In this document: positions 37,395 to 49,733 of the stretch, piece after piece | How the letters are laid out: every line of letters begins with the position of its first letter | How positions within the stretch are numbered: the first letter of the stretch is position 1 | Source of the DNA: Monilinia fructicola | Lineage: Eukaryota; Ascomycota; Leotiomycetes; Helotiales; Sclerotiniaceae | DNA length: 64,000 nt | Assembly (NCBI GenBank): GCA_008692225.1 | Contig: VICG01000012.1 | Location: 1,364,001 to 1,428,000, forward strand | Reading direction: 5' to 3' | Translations under genes and position numbers: made by a program | The notes under the pieces: model-generated | Databases searched by the model: none | What the model was told of the DNA's origin: nothing | What the model saw: the letters and a program-made list of their open reading frames with translations, nothing else

Positions 37395-38514
37395 TCATGA
37401 CGATGGTTGGAATGATTTGTATGCTTGTAAGGCACCGTCGAGTGACTGGATAAGTCCAAAAGGCCACGGTCAAAACGAGCACCCAGATCGCCACCCAGAA
37501 TGTGTACCATTGTACCCTTCTCCTCCTATCACACCCACCATTGTGACATGGTACCTGGTTCGGCCTCATCGAAGACCTCTTCCAATATGGAAAATCTTTC
37601 GCCCCAGAATTTGAACTTTTCAATGCGTCGATCTTCTGCTTGGAGACGGCCGCATCGGATAGCTCTTTTATCAAGCCCTTCTGAGGCACTCACTTTCTCG
37701 AGCCATCTTCTACAATCCTTATCGCTTTGAGGAAGTAAAAGTGCCAGAATGCGAATTGTCTCTTCTATCAAGCCTGTTGAGAATATAAAGCTTTTTAAAT
37801 CAGCTGTGGCTAGTGGTGTGTTATCCGCCTATGACTCACCTATCGTGTTGATACTTCAAGAAAGAAGCATGATGAAATATCAAGACTTTCCTATCATCAT
37901 CCATCAATCGAAGATGGTCCATCATATTCGATTTCCATTCTATCTCAATCTCAGCCATGCGATCAAGGTTTTGACCATTGAATACTTTCTCCAGACTTAC
38001 CCCTCTGCCTAGATGATGGCTGGAAAGACTGCGTTAGAAAGTCTGAAAGAGAACTAGTGGTCCAGACTTTTGTTGTCGACTTGTGAATCCATACTTTAAC
38101 TAGCCTCCTTCCATCATCAGACATAGCCATGCAGCCAGATCAATTGTTCCATTGGCCAAATCAACTCTATCGCTTGCCTGTCTATGAGCAGGCAGTTTGG
38201 TTGTCAAGATCCGGATAATATCTTCTCGAGGAACTCCATCCTTGAAGTACTCCCACATTTCTACAATGTCATGGGTGTGTTCTGGCTGAAACATGTCTCT
38301 TCCCGTCGTGTAACGCTTGATTACACTGTTCTGTGTAATAATCAAAGTATACCTCATGATCTGGTATAGTATTACGTATTAGTGCTGGGCCTGTAACCAT
38401 ACCCCCTAGAAGCCTGTCAACAATGATCCATTTTATCTGGGGGCTCAAGGTATCGTCGAATGTTGGTTTAATAGCGGTATTCAAAGAGCCTTGTGTCAAA
38501 TTAGGAACCGACAT
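37395..38514 (-). pseudogene. Lineage-specific protein with C-terminal membrane anchor, broken frame
   Basis: The minus strand carries colinear pieces of one protein. The N-terminal part is 38514-38100 (MSVPNLTQGSLNTAIKP... then FQPEHTHDIVEMWEYFKDG...DLAAWLCLMMEGG). A middle part around 37990-37840 reads GQNLDRMAEIEIEWKSN...VLIFHHASFLKYQ. The C-terminal part reads IRILALLLPQSDK, FDEAEPGTMSQWW, VQWYTFWVAIWVLVLTV and GLIQSLDGALQAYK. I recall this arrangement from uncharacterised Botrytis/Sclerotinia proteins, with the VQWYTF segment as a membrane anchor. Breaks at 38300-38304, 37534-37536 and 37458-37461 each vanish if one base is removed. The middle also contains stops that are not so easily explained, so real decay or unmodelled introns are possible. 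A likely intron (GTGAGT...CAACAG) lies at about 37840-37780. The function is unknown. Confidence 0.55.
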
Positions 38515-38969
38515 TTTGTGGGAATTGAAATCGATCAGCAAAAGAATAACGATGCAAACAAACTTCGCAAAAACTGAAGAGCTGATTGTTTGTAGTCTTA
38601 CTCTCAAAGCTGCAATTTTACGTGATATTTCCCAAGACTAGAATAACTTTCGCTCACTCTTCTTCTTGATTGGAAATATTCATATGAAGCCGTGGACGTC
38701 TCGTGATATCTTATCTTTTCGCCTGCAGCGTCACAAGAGGGTTACACGAAGCATTTCACCACCAATTTTGAAACTCATCTCTCTGCGGGGTTCGTACGGG
38801 ATAACTCTGCACTTCCCGCTTCAATCTATTTACTCCTAGTTTGCTCTTAGTTTTTGCTGTGTATGTTATTCAGAAGTTTGATTGATTGCACTTGGAAAAA
38901 GGCGGTTCTTTTCGTTATGATTCTAGCTTTCATATGATCTTCGAGTTTGCTTTATATGGAGTTACACCC

Positions 38970-41272
38970 ATGGATGTAGTTGATTCATGGAAAAGACACC
39001 GGAGATCCCGTTATCCAGATGCGCAAAAGTCTCTCGACAAATTCTCTTGGTAAAGGGCCCTCAAGATTTGCTGGGAGGTTGTAGGACCCGCTCGGGAAGA
39101 TTTCGATCGAATTTCCAAGGAAATTAAAGCTCATCTCGAAAAGAACGTGGAGCCTGTTTCAAGTCCAGTCATATGGACCATGTATATGATAGGGCGGTCG
39201 GTGGACACAGCAAGACCAACCAACCATATTGTTCTGCTCGAAGGAAGCCAATTGTCGAAAGCGAATGCGATATGCGATTGAGAAAAGCGGAATATTGAAT
39301 GAGCTTGCTAGCGTGAGAGTTGGAGATGCTGATCGACCGCCGGACTTTGATCATCTAGTTACCCTTGTTCTACTTGAGAAATGAAAGTTCGTGGCAAATT
39401 CCGAGAGCACTACTCTATCACTTTTCCGTCTGTATGGCTATCCTGTCCCCAATGCACTCATCGAAGCGAAGTTTCCGTCTTTTTGAAATTCTTCCTGGAA
39501 AGAGAGGGGCGAGGATTGAATGTTGTGCAGTAACTGTTTCGCTGGATCAACCACCCCGGTGCACTATGATGCTAAGAAAATTTGCAAATCATGGTTCTTC
39601 CAATGCCTCCTTGATAATAGACGGTACACCGCATGCAGTCCCAATAGAAGTAGTTTATATGCTGGAACTACTTTGGCTTGAAGAGTCTCCAATGAAAGTT
39701 TGGATTGACCAACCCTGCATAGATCACCACAATCCTGCAGAGCTTCAGGACCAACTTGATGTCCTATCAACCATTCGACACAAGGCGATCTCTGTAGTAT
39801 TGCCTTGGGAAATCCAGTACGCACACGGAGAGAACACACCAGTGTACCGACAGGCATATAGTACATCTAAACATATTTTTGCTTGTAGATTTTTCAAGGT
39901 TGCTTCACTTTATGAAAGCAACAGCGGGAGGCATTCTATGCTCAAAGGATAAAACATATGAGACAACTATTTCTCATGTTTTCCCAAATATATCTGATGC
40001 AGTACAAGATAATTCCTCTGGATTGAGTTATCTCGGCACTATTTTGGAACGTCAACAAGACAATGAGAGTTTTGAATTTGAGTACGACATCCAGGAAGAG
40101 TCGGATACTGACTCCGACAATGAACAATTAATGGAAGTGATAAGTGCGGCGAATCTAAGTCCAGAGATTATGCTATCACATTCCGATGATGAACAACTGA
40201 TGGAGCCGACTAATATAAGAAGTCTGAATCTAGAACATTTCCCCTCGCAATTTGTTCAAACAAACTATTCAACGATATACAACGGGTCTCTAAGCAATAA
40301 ACCAGAAGCAGGCTCACTCACCGAAGATTTTAGCAATAAATTAGAAAAAGATCCAGGAGTCTTAGATGGTGAGATAAGCAGCGACCAGAGAGATGGTATT
40401 GCAAATGAAGACCACTTTTGCCAATGCACTGTCTGGTCACGAGAAGACACGCGAAGTTGCAGTTCAGTCACTCGAGGCAGAAGTATATGCTCATGCATCA
40501 ACTCCCAATGAAAAATTCATGCCCGCCGATATGCTCGCGTACGACAGCTTGAAGTAATGTAACTTGAGGGAATTGATACAGTCAAGTATCGCAATGAGGA
40601 TGTGCAAGATATCCGAGACGGCTGTCAAACTGACCTTAGATCGATAGGCAAAGTTGTGAACCTAGGAATTTCCGATCACAATCTTGACTGTATATTGATT
40701 GAGTTCAACAATTCAATATCTCGACCTGCCAATCAATTAATCTTTCAAAATGATGATTATGAAGCCATCATACCCTACCCACAAAACGTGTCAAGAGTGC
40801 CAAGAGATACCGGGACTTACGCCATAACTGGTTCAGTTGGTATTATCACAGGTCGTCTGTCCGGAGACCCGCTCTGGTCTAGATACCTCAGCTTGGTACT
40901 TCACAAGAACTCTGGAAGGTACAATTTAATAGTGGATTGCAACCAGGAGATAGTGGCTCAATAGTTGTGGACGCCGCAAATGGAGATACTTTGGGGCATA
41001 CTGTGTCTGGTAGCCTTAGACTCGGTTCCGCATATATCCTTCCAATGTATAAAATACTGGATGATATCAGAGACTGATCGGATATTGATCTTACTGCCCC
41101 ATTGGCCACCAAAGAGAGAAGACTTTACGAGCACCGAATCCAAAGCTATCTTACTGACACCGAGGAGCCTCTTTTATACATGTCATCTACTCATTATAAC
41201 AGCAGCGATGATTCGTATTCGGAATATGTAACGGATATCGAATTAACGGACTTAATATTAGTCTTTATTTAA
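38970..41272 (+). pseudogene. GDSGS trypsin-like protein gene with HET-domain insert, degenerate
   Basis: Three colinear blocks are visible. An N-terminal block from ATG 38970 reads SWKRHRRSRYPDAQKSLDKF, then HLEKNVEPVSSPVIWTMYMIG, then CSKEANCRKRMRYAIEKSGILNEL. A heterokaryon-incompatibility fragment follows at about 39470-39890 (RLFEILPGKRGARIECC, IDGTPHAVP, MKVWIDQPCIDHHN). A protease-like C-terminal block at about 39910-41272 reads ATAGGILCSKDKTYETTISHVF, LQPGDSGSIVVDAANGDTLGH and SAYILPMYKILDDIRD. The N- and C-blocks match a fungal family with a GDSGS serine-protease-like motif. The HET piece appears inserted between them. In-frame stops (TAA near 39052, TGA near 41074) could come from CAA and CGA by C-to-T change. 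Frame changes occur near 39215 and 40918. The locus is probably inactive. Confidence 0.5.
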
Positions 41273-42693
41273 ATCAATGTGAGAAAATCTTCCATAATCA
41301 GGGGGAAACTTGAGGCAGTACTTGAAGTTTTTGGCTCAGGATTCATATTGTTACAAATCCGTCGAAGATTGGACCTTCTGAACCTAATGTTCGGGAATTT
41401 GCATATGAGAGAAATACGGTAGCATGCGTCCCCAGGTGCCATTCATTCATGGCCCGGGGATACTTGACTGTCTTGGATTGGATGTTACAGAAAAAACATG
41501 CATATATTCTGCTGGAAGCCATTTTCATTCATCGCGGACGATAGCCGACTTTATAATTTGGACCTGTTCGGTTCTGAACGCCAATCTAGGGAAGTTCTAG
41601 TTTAATTGCACGCAATATGATTTCATGATATTTCCATGGGTGGGATAGAAGTATAATACTACCATGCATTCAACTTGGGTGAATGTTGAAGCCAGAATCA
41701 GACCATCAATGATATTAGCCTATCAAAAAAGGTTCTTTTGCCCAAGTTATAGAATTCTAATTATTCAACTTGAGATTCAAGAGCCCCTAAATTAGATATC
41801 AACGAGGTGGTGTCAAGGGGTTCGACGTCAAACAGTAACGGGAATGATGTGATGGAGGTGCAATGAGACAAAAGAAGGCGAGATCTTTTGAAGGAGAAAG
41901 CCATGATATATAAAGTGAGGCAATTGTGTGAAGTGGTTCTCAGTCAGGTAGTAGCACTGTTGGCATATACAGGGTGGTATATGAAAGTCTATGACAGATA
42001 GACAGTTGCTGTCGTCTGCGGATAATTTGTAGCTTGAAGAACTCTTGACTATTTATAGAATATTCTTAGTATATTACCTTTTTCAATGAAGATGCACAAG
42101 AGTCTCATTCTTGCAACCCATAACTTCTCGGGTCAGAATAAGAGGTCTATTTCCGCACTCAATCAGGTTGTATATAATCTAACTCTGGAGACAGGCAGCT
42201 GGAAATATCTAGGTAATATACAAAATCTACTTTGGTTAAAAACTCGCCCCAAGTTCTCTAAATTGAATGTGATTCCAAATTCACTTTCCCAGGATTCTCT
42301 CTGCATTCAAACGTTGATAGCTGACAGAATAAAGAACTCCTCAGCTTTCCAATTTCACCACAAACTGTCGTCTTGAGTTCTCATATGACTATAATTCACT
42401 CGTTGTGTGTGTTGTATCTAAGAATTGGAGAACGCCATCAAAAGCCAATACAGCAGAATCTCCCCAGATATATGGAAGCATCTCCCGACTACAACGGTCA
42501 TTGTTACACAAAAAACATCTGCCAAATCGGAAACTCCTTCAACTTGCATTCCATATCATCAACGCTTATCTTTGAAGCAGTGGTGATTATTCCGAGTCTT
42601 CACGATATAACTATTACTCGATCACTTCTCGCCATACCCAAGATCGTTTTTCTTTTCATCTAGATCGACTGCCGTCAAATCGAAGGCCCGACA
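41273..42693. other. Intergenic, nothing recognised
   Basis: There are short frames only, of which the longest (42086-42376 and 42373-42663, plus strand) show no domain. No repeats were noticed. Confidence 0.35.
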
Positions 42694-43479
42694 ATGCCGC
42701 AATTCACCAGGCCAGACAGAACAGTTTTCACTCTACCTGAACCAGTTCCATGCGGCAGTTGCGGCAAAGAGATAGCACGAGGCGGATTAGCCTGTATATG
42801 CAATGATCCAAAATACTACTGCTCTGCTTATTGTCTAGCACCGCATAAATCTCTCTGCATACCCTGGGTCATCAGAGTAAAGCCGCGCCCCTCAAATATG
42901 TACAAGCTTGCATTTTACTTTCCACCATCTCAGAAAACCATCAAGTTATGTTGGGTCCCGTGTCCCACGCTGAACAAGCTACCATGCGTGCCCCCTTGCG
43001 AAGATTGCATTGTTTGCGAAGGCTGCCACGAATGTCGAGCCAACGATTATCCACTCCCTGACAATATCCTTGCTGCAGGGGCAAACACTACAGCCGTTGG
43101 GGTTCAAGGCTTGATCTCTAGTTTCTTTCTGGAGCCGGGTGTTACGTACAGAGAGGATTGGACCGTGGCAACGTTGTTTGGCTTGTCCGAAGACGAATCA
43201 CTGATTTCTGGCTTGAGAAATCGAAGTATAGAGAACCTCATAGGACCATCGCGGGATTGGTATGGGCCATACGTGCTGATTGGAAATGAATGGTCGGACT
43301 GCGAGGGCAACATGAAGACTAGAGATGTCACGGTGGAAGACTTGGAAACGGCGAAGAAGTTCTTCATGTCGACCACATCCAAGGAAATGAATATTGAAGA
43401 AGATGCAGAAGATGAATATACTGAGAATAACATCATGGAGATGCATGATATTCTGGATGCTGCGTTGACGAAGAAGTAG
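42694..43479 (+). CDS. Cys-rich (MYND-like) hypothetical protein
   Basis: This is a single-exon, 261-residue protein from ATG 42694. Residues 19-56 form a MYND-like zinc module (CGSCGKEI....CICNDPKYYCSAYCLAPHKSLC). A second Cys-rich cluster (CVPPCEDCIVCEGCHEC) lies at about residues 97-113. The rest is acidic towards the C-terminus, ending in a helical segment (IMEMHDILDAALTKK). MYND modules bind proline-rich peptides, so a protein-interaction role is possible. No catalytic domain is seen. The intact frame, precise cysteine spacing and stop at 43479 make it a credible gene, although its family is not recognised. Confidence 0.65.
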   Translation: MPQFTRPDRTVFTLPEPVPCGSCGKEIARGGLACICNDPKYYCSAYCLAPHKSLCIPWVIRVKPRPSNMYKLAFYFPPSQKTIKLCWVPCPTLNKLPCVPPCEDCIVCEGCHECRANDYPLPDNILAAGANTTAVGVQGLISSFFLEPGVTYREDWTVATLFGLSEDESLISGLRNRSIENLIGPSRDWYGPYVLIGNEWSDCEGNMKTRDVTVEDLETAKKFFMSTTSKEMNIEEDAEDEYTENNIMEMHDILDAALTKK

Positions 43480-45357
43480 CTTTCGATGGTTCTAGTCAAT
43501 GGATGCTTTGCTAGAGGCTGGTCTGGACAAGGAATAGGTTTCAACGATTTCACTCAATGGGAATACAAAGGTTTTCAATAACACGAGCTATCTTATCAAT
43601 AGTCATTACCTTTTAAAGAACAAATGATGAGATGGGTACTTTGTACAATTGTGACTCCCATATCCTACAAAACACTGCATATGTGATTACTTGAAGTAGT
43701 ACTGTACTCCACCGATCAATCATCGATATTTCAGACCTACCAAGATGCAATGCTGACAAGGTATCTGATGCAGATATCTCAGCATGACTCTATACCATAG
43801 AATGAGTAACAGTCTACCCGGTTCGTTGCTATGCACTGGATGAGCATATTCATTTTAGTGACTAGTGCATCTTTACCACCTTTCAAGCCTTCGTATTCTG
43901 CCCTCACTTGTCCTCTCGTTCAAACCACTATAATTCATAAATAAGGCCAGTTCAACTGTCAAGCTCGCTCTCAATAATTCGCGAATGAATGGCCAAATTG
44001 GACGAGGATCCTGACACCAACCATTAGATGCACCCTCTCCATCATTCGATAAATCTCACCCACAGGCCCCATTAACATCACAACCAAAAAAAGCCTCAAA
44101 AGCCCCCATCCCAAACCCATACACCAAGTCACAAGTCAACATCGCCAACACCATCACCACCACCTTTCCAGCATCCTCATCCACAACGAAGCCCCAATCT
44201 CAAACCTCCCAGCAACACACCCCAATCATCCCACCCCGAAGACCACGCACAAACAGCCCAGCAGACCCCCCTCCAAATCGCCCAATCCCCGCATCCGTAC
44301 CCCCTCCACTCCACCCCCACGACCAAAGCACCCCCTCAACCCCACAGTCACGACGCTCACGCCCCAACCCTCCATCGCACAACCACCTCCTCTTGCCATC
44401 ACAAGCCGTGCCTTCCTCACCGCGTCCCAAACGCACGCTCGACACCGCACATCGAGCGACTCAGAGCACGTGCAAGACGAGACGTCACTCCCGGTCTCCA
44501 ATCCCGGCAACGTTGCCGTCCGTCGCGAGGAGCCCGGCAACGAGCTCGCTCGATCGGGAGGCAGTGGCGCGGCGGAAGCTGTGATTCGCAATGCGCGCAC
44601 CGAGACGGTATCCCGCGGCTAGCGAGTGCCGTGGCTGGGGTCGTGGGCGGTGATGGCGCGGGCTCGATGGCTCGTCTGTGGATCTTGCTGAGCGGCTGGA
44701 TGGCATCATTGCGTCTTTTTGTTTGCCGGGTGTGGTTGTTGGGTTGTTGAGGCAGGTTGAGTTCTGGAGGGGCGGGGAGAGGGGGAAATCTTGGTGCAGG
44801 GAGGGTCTGGCGATGATAGGGGGGATTTGTGGAGGGTGGTGAGGTTTGTTGGGGGGGGGGGGGCGCTACGATAAGCGCGTGGAAAGTCAATGGGAGAGAT
44901 GATGCGCACGGGAAGTATGGCAGTAGGGTAGGGTAAGAAAACTTTGTGAGTCTTTTGTAGCGAGCGAACTAGGACGGAATGGTGATGATTGATTAAGTCA
45001 CCTTGAGTTTTAGCAGTGCATATTCGGATTGCATGGAGTGAACAGGGAACGAGACATCAAGGGTCGAGAAACTGTATGATTTGATATACATCGTCGTCCA
45101 CGCTAAAGAAACGGCATAGTGGAGGACCACCAAGACAACATAAGAAGCGGAAGAGAGACATGATTGGGACTGCGCAAGGGAGTGGAAGGAGCACATTCGC
45201 TTTGATTATGAAACTGGAATCTATTATATAACACGAATCATACTCCATGCCCGAACCCCGCAGAATCCAATCCTCATAACTGTAGCCCGCATCATCAAGT
45301 GAGTCAATCTATCATCCGAGCCATCACGTCCTGATATCCCCAACTCCCCAAAAGTCT
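43480..45357. other. Intergenic, with C-rich then G-rich halves
   Basis: No gene is supported. The plus strand is strongly C-rich from about 44030 to 44470 and turns G-rich from about 44590 to 44880, with a G10 run at 44853-44862. Several overlapping Pro/Arg-rich frames in this part arise from composition and share no start, intron or family evidence. Confidence 0.4.
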
Positions 45358-47402
45358 CTACGTCATGACCAACCCCGCAACCACCACCCCCACAGCCCAA
45401 ACCCACCATCGCCCCGTAAGCATGTGCGCAGCAGCACCCCCCTCAAACGCCACAACCCCCGGACTCTCTGCGCCGCCCAAGCTCAAAACGGGCGTGGGAC
45501 TCGCCGCTGACCCCGCAGTCTCATTACCGTTCCCCGCCTCATCGGGATAAAACGGCTTCGCCACAATCCCATGGCTTGCGCCCTCGGTGCCCGCCCGCGT
45601 CTCGTCTACCGGATCGGGATTCTTCCACGCAACAGCCTGTTTGGCAAGCGCCTGGATTTGATCTCTTGCCTCGTCCAGCTCGGCGTTGACATCCGTGTTG
45701 AGAGCGGGGAGGCCGCCGGAGCCGATCCCGAGGAGTTGGCCGGCGGGGAGAACGCTCGGGAGGGCGGGGGGAGTAGGGATGAGGTTTTGGAGGTTGTTGG
45801 GCGTTCCTATGCAGGTGAAGGCTGGTGTTAGCGGGCATTTGCCACCGTGGCCACAATCGGGGTATTCGGGATCGTAGGTTGGTTCGGGACGGGGAGGGGG
45901 TTTGCAGTTACCTGTGTCTCCGATACCTCCGATGGAATCGGAGATTTTGCTGAAGATGGGATTATCATTCGCGAGAGGGTTGTTGTTGGGTTGAGGGCGG
46001 GGATAGTCGATTGGTGGGGCGATTGAAGAGATGGGGGAGACGGCTGGTGCGGGAGGATTTTGTGGTTGTGGGGCGACTGGAGAGGGTTGTGCAACTAATG
46101 GGGCACTGGGAGATGGCGGAGGTGCTACAATTGGAGGTCTTGAAGATGGTGGAGGGGCTACAACCGAAGGACTGGAAGGTGCTGGACTAGCAATGTTTCC
46201 AAGTTGATACACGCTGATTGATTTTATCAACCAATACCTATTTCCACATCATCAGTCTCTTGCTCTCGATCGCATTCAAAAACATCCAGGTATCAGAAAA
46301 GCAAACTTAACTGATCGGCGAAAGCCCCCGGGTTACTCGCCACGTAATCCGTACAGGTAGCTGCCTTTGGTGCACAAGTACCATCACTAGACCACACGGC
46401 ATTGGCCCAATCTCCGCAGAAGGTAGTGTCGAAGACAAACTTATTGTCCTTGAAGTGACCATCGATATCACAGCTACCTTCGAAGTTGGAGACGGGAGTT
46501 CCCCATTTACTTGGATCTGGGTTTGGCCCATTGACATCTGAAGGTGCCGAGCCGGCGGGGAAGAAATAGACGCGGATGTGAGAGGAGGTCCATTCCATGG
46601 CGTAGATACCACCGCCGTTTGAGTTGAACCCGGCACCGTAGCTGTTGGGCCGTGGGTCGCTGATTCCGCAGCCGACGCCGACTGGGTTGGCAAAGTTGTT
46701 GCAGTTGGCGCTTTGGAGGGTACCCGTTTGTTCCTGTGCCAGATACTGAGCATGTTCCTCCCCTATATTTGTGTTTGTCAGTCAATACTTCTTTGGTCCA
46801 AGGTTGTCGATTGAAGGATGACGAACGCGTGTAAAGACATGAGATTGTGATTTTGACTGTTCACGCCTTCGATGATATCAATTTCCCCTATGTCACATAT
46901 CAACAATTAATTCTTTCCATGGGCGCTATATTACCTGCCATTATAAGGCCAATTATCACCGAACATCCACACTAAAAACAACAATTAGCTCACTTTGTAT
47001 GTGACTTTCTGATTGACAACTTACTCGCTGGCCATGATCCACAAGCACCACCGGGCATATGACTCAAATCCGCCACAAAAAAGTCCATGAGTCCAAGTCT
47101 TCTTACTCTCGATCCTCACACTATGTCTTCCCGCTCCACCAGGATTCAATACTGCCTTAGAATCTACTCCCATATAAACCTCATTGCTTCTCACTGAAAT
47201 CAAACCCTGCTCGGAAGCAGCGCTCTCACTCACATACGTGACGAAGCCATGCGTAGGATCCGCATCCGTAAAGAAATTAAAAAGCATCGAAAAAGTTGTT
47301 ACCGCTGTATCTTTCCTCAAGTTGATATCCCGTGAGTGCTACGGTGTTAGTTATAAAGCTGAAGATGGTGAGGCATCTCAGAATGAGTGATGAGGTTGCC
47401 AT
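45358..47402 (-). CDS. GH16-family cell-wall glycosidase with GPI-anchor-type tail (frameshifts)
   Basis: This is a predicted secreted endo-beta-glucanase-like enzyme acting on wall glucans. The exon model is 47402-47025, 46971-46935, 46887-46827, 46762-46312 and 46237-45358. A signal peptide starts at ATG 47402 (MATSSLILRCLTIFSF). The GH16 core includes DPTHGFVTYV, HMPGGACGSWPAMW, the catalytic EIDIIEG block, NSYGAGFN...YAMEWTSSHIRVYFFP and FCGDWANAVW. After SISVYQLG comes a proline-rich linker of about 80 residues. The tail ends in a hydrophobic stretch (WWVWAVGVVVAGLVMT), as in GPI-anchored proteins. Surplus bases are inferred at A5 47279-47283, A6 47077-47082, C3 46723-46725 and, less surely, C4 46885-46888. 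Removing all four gives 600 codons. Confidence 0.82.
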
Positions 47403-48275
47403 TTTGGACTGTCTTCAGGCGAATGAAGGAACGAAGGAGGTGGAGAAAATGAAACGAGAAACGAGTGACTGATTAAAATACAATATAATGTGTTTTTGAG
47501 AGGCGGGGATTAGATCACATTCTTATGTTACTCATGTTTACTTATGAGATTTCTAGACTCCGGCCAAGTGATACCAGAGCCATTGTTTTGTTTCCTTTCA
47601 GCCCATTTGGCATCATTTGTTTATGTTGGGAGTATTTTTACCTGATTGTCGGAATGGAATGACATTCCTAAGCATATTGAAATTTGTATAGGTCACCGAC
47701 AAATGTTTGGCTTCTCTGGTTTTCATAAGCGAGCAAAGGGAGAGAGAGAAAGGAAACGCGGAATGCACCAATGTGGAGAATGAAGGGGAAGTCAATAGAT
47801 GTATATATTGGATGAACTTCCAGGGAATATGTACGTTTCCTTGGCCTTGCCTCGCTTGAGATTAAGATATTGACTTCAAATCTCGTCGGCTAATATCTAC
47901 CTGTGTGAACTCTCGACTCTTGAGATACCTCAGCGTAATTGATAAACTGAATCAGTATAGTACCACTCTATAGTATCATTTAGTTCGTTTAATACGGATG
48001 AATAAGGCGAAGTAGCAACAGGCTTGCATTGAAACATCTTCATGCGCTGATCATGAGGCAACATTTGAGTCGTCATGTAATAATGATAAAGGGATTATTT
48101 GATGATAGACACACCTCATCGATATCACGCGGTGAGAGCACGCAGACAAAAGATACTACACTTGGTTCTCTTATTGATCTTGATCTGAAAATAGAGTAGG
48201 TAGCTAGTATAGATAGGACGTAGAAGTAAGAATGGAAATAAAGATGTCGTAGCTACCAAGAAAGAAGTCGCCAAA
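47403..48275. other. Upstream region of the GH16 gene
   Basis: No coding sequence was recognised. It leads into the repeated-module array starting near 48276. Confidence 0.35.
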
Positions 48276-49236
48276 ACTCAACAATCACGTGCGCACACCA
48301 CATCAGAAGTTTTGTTGCACATCTACAAAATCATCTCAAATTCTTCAATATACTTCATTCAGGGCTGTTCTCTCAGCGCCAAATCTTCCAAAACTTAGAA
48401 GTTACATCGACTGGAAATAAGAGAGTAGCGCCAATTCTTATATCCGATATGCATTGCTCAAGATTTAAGGATATTTTGAGACGTGCAACCAAAAAGCAGA
48501 AAAATTGCTGGCACGTTAACCTTATCACGTGTACTAAAAATATTATGTCACAAAATTTCTATTCCACATCCAAGGAATGATATGGAATTCAAAAGACCAC
48601 AATCGCAGATTAATAACAGTCCTTTGGCAGTGTTCAAAGCGATTGATTGCGCTAGAATTCCACACCCTCGACGGTATCTCTCTAAAAATTGAGATGTACG
48701 GGTGATTATCACGTGTACTGTAAGTTATTCCAAGCTTTGATGTTGCACATCTATAAAAATGCTCTTTGCAGAGATAACGCTGCTGCAAAGCTGCAAAGCT
48801 GCTAGCGCCATTTAATTAGCCAAATTTCAACATTTCACCCCATCGACACTTTCTTCCAACCTTTGGAGGCGCCAAGGAATTAGGGGGTATCCTTACAAAG
48901 GATGGATAGATATTTCACTTTGCAGACACGCAACAAAAACAGCAAACATCCACCCGATGAAATCACGTGTCCAAGAAGATCAGAACCCCCCCCGGCCACT
49001 GTTGCACGTCTACAAATATCATCTGCAACAAAAGATGAGATGCGCCACGCTAGCGTTGCGCTAGCGCCAAATCTCCAATGGTAACTTCCAAGGTTTGATA
49101 ACTACTTTTCACTCAGTTAGTTATTTGGCGCTAGGATTCATGATCTTTGCTAGACACGAGTGCAAAGTTCCTTTTTGTAGATGTGCAACAAGATTATTTT
49201 TATGGTTGTCGTTTCTTGGTATCACGTGTTTATTTT
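48276..49236. repeat. Array of three-box modules (CACGTG / GTTGCAC / GCGCCAA)
   Basis: About five degenerate modules share three boxes. ATCACGTG cores are at 48286, 48526, 48710, 48964 and 49223. GTTGCACRTCTACAAA is at about 48314, 48742 and 49001, and inverted at about 48475-48489 and 49174-49188. TAGCGCCAA-type boxes are at about 48376, 48426, 48803, 49062 and, inverted, 49116-49125. In the three forward modules the CACGTG-to-GTTGCAC distance is 28-37 bp and the GTTGCAC-to-GCGCC distance is 61-62 bp. The intervening sequence is not conserved. No coding frame spans it. Candidate roles are a regulatory array upstream of the GH16 gene or a short dispersed repeat. Confidence 0.65.
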
Positions 49237-49733
49237 GTTTTTGTCTTTTGTCTTTTTGCCTTATACATGTTTGTTTGCAGTGTGAGGAAGACAGAGGGAT
49301 AGCTAGTTCCTTCCGCGACGTGTCTTTGTTTTCCTGACTGGGGCTTGGGTGATTAATTGATTTGGATACTTACCCAGTACCTAGGTGGGTAAGAGCGGTT
49401 TCTGCAGTTTATCTCCCGCTTGGAAAATTGTTGGATTGTTTTTTGTGAGAGAGGGAGAGGGCAGAGTGATGTGTAGTGTAGTTTGAGTGAAGTACCCTGG
49501 AAGGATGGGTACCTACCTATTCATGAAGGACTTCCAAAATGGAAATTGCACTCAGTCGTCAAGAGGAACCAATGTTTGAAAATGTACCTCAATTTCCTAG
49601 AAAACATTCTCCTAATCCAATATTGAAAGTAAACCAGAAACGCGTGATAATATACAAAAAGCTCATTTGTCTTCTACGATGATGATGATGAGACTACAAT
49701 CTACCAATCTGTTACCAATCCCATTCAGTTCCC
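49237..49733. other. Intergenic, nothing recognised
   Basis: No frames or repeats of note are present apart from a short GATGATGATGATGAG run near 49678-49692, just beyond the 3' end of the acyl-CoA dehydrogenase gene. Confidence 0.35.

Noticed and set aside
44226..44909. Several Pro/Arg- or Gly-rich frames in the GC-biased block
   Set aside because: They overlap in several frames, follow base composition, and show no domain, intron or consistent start.
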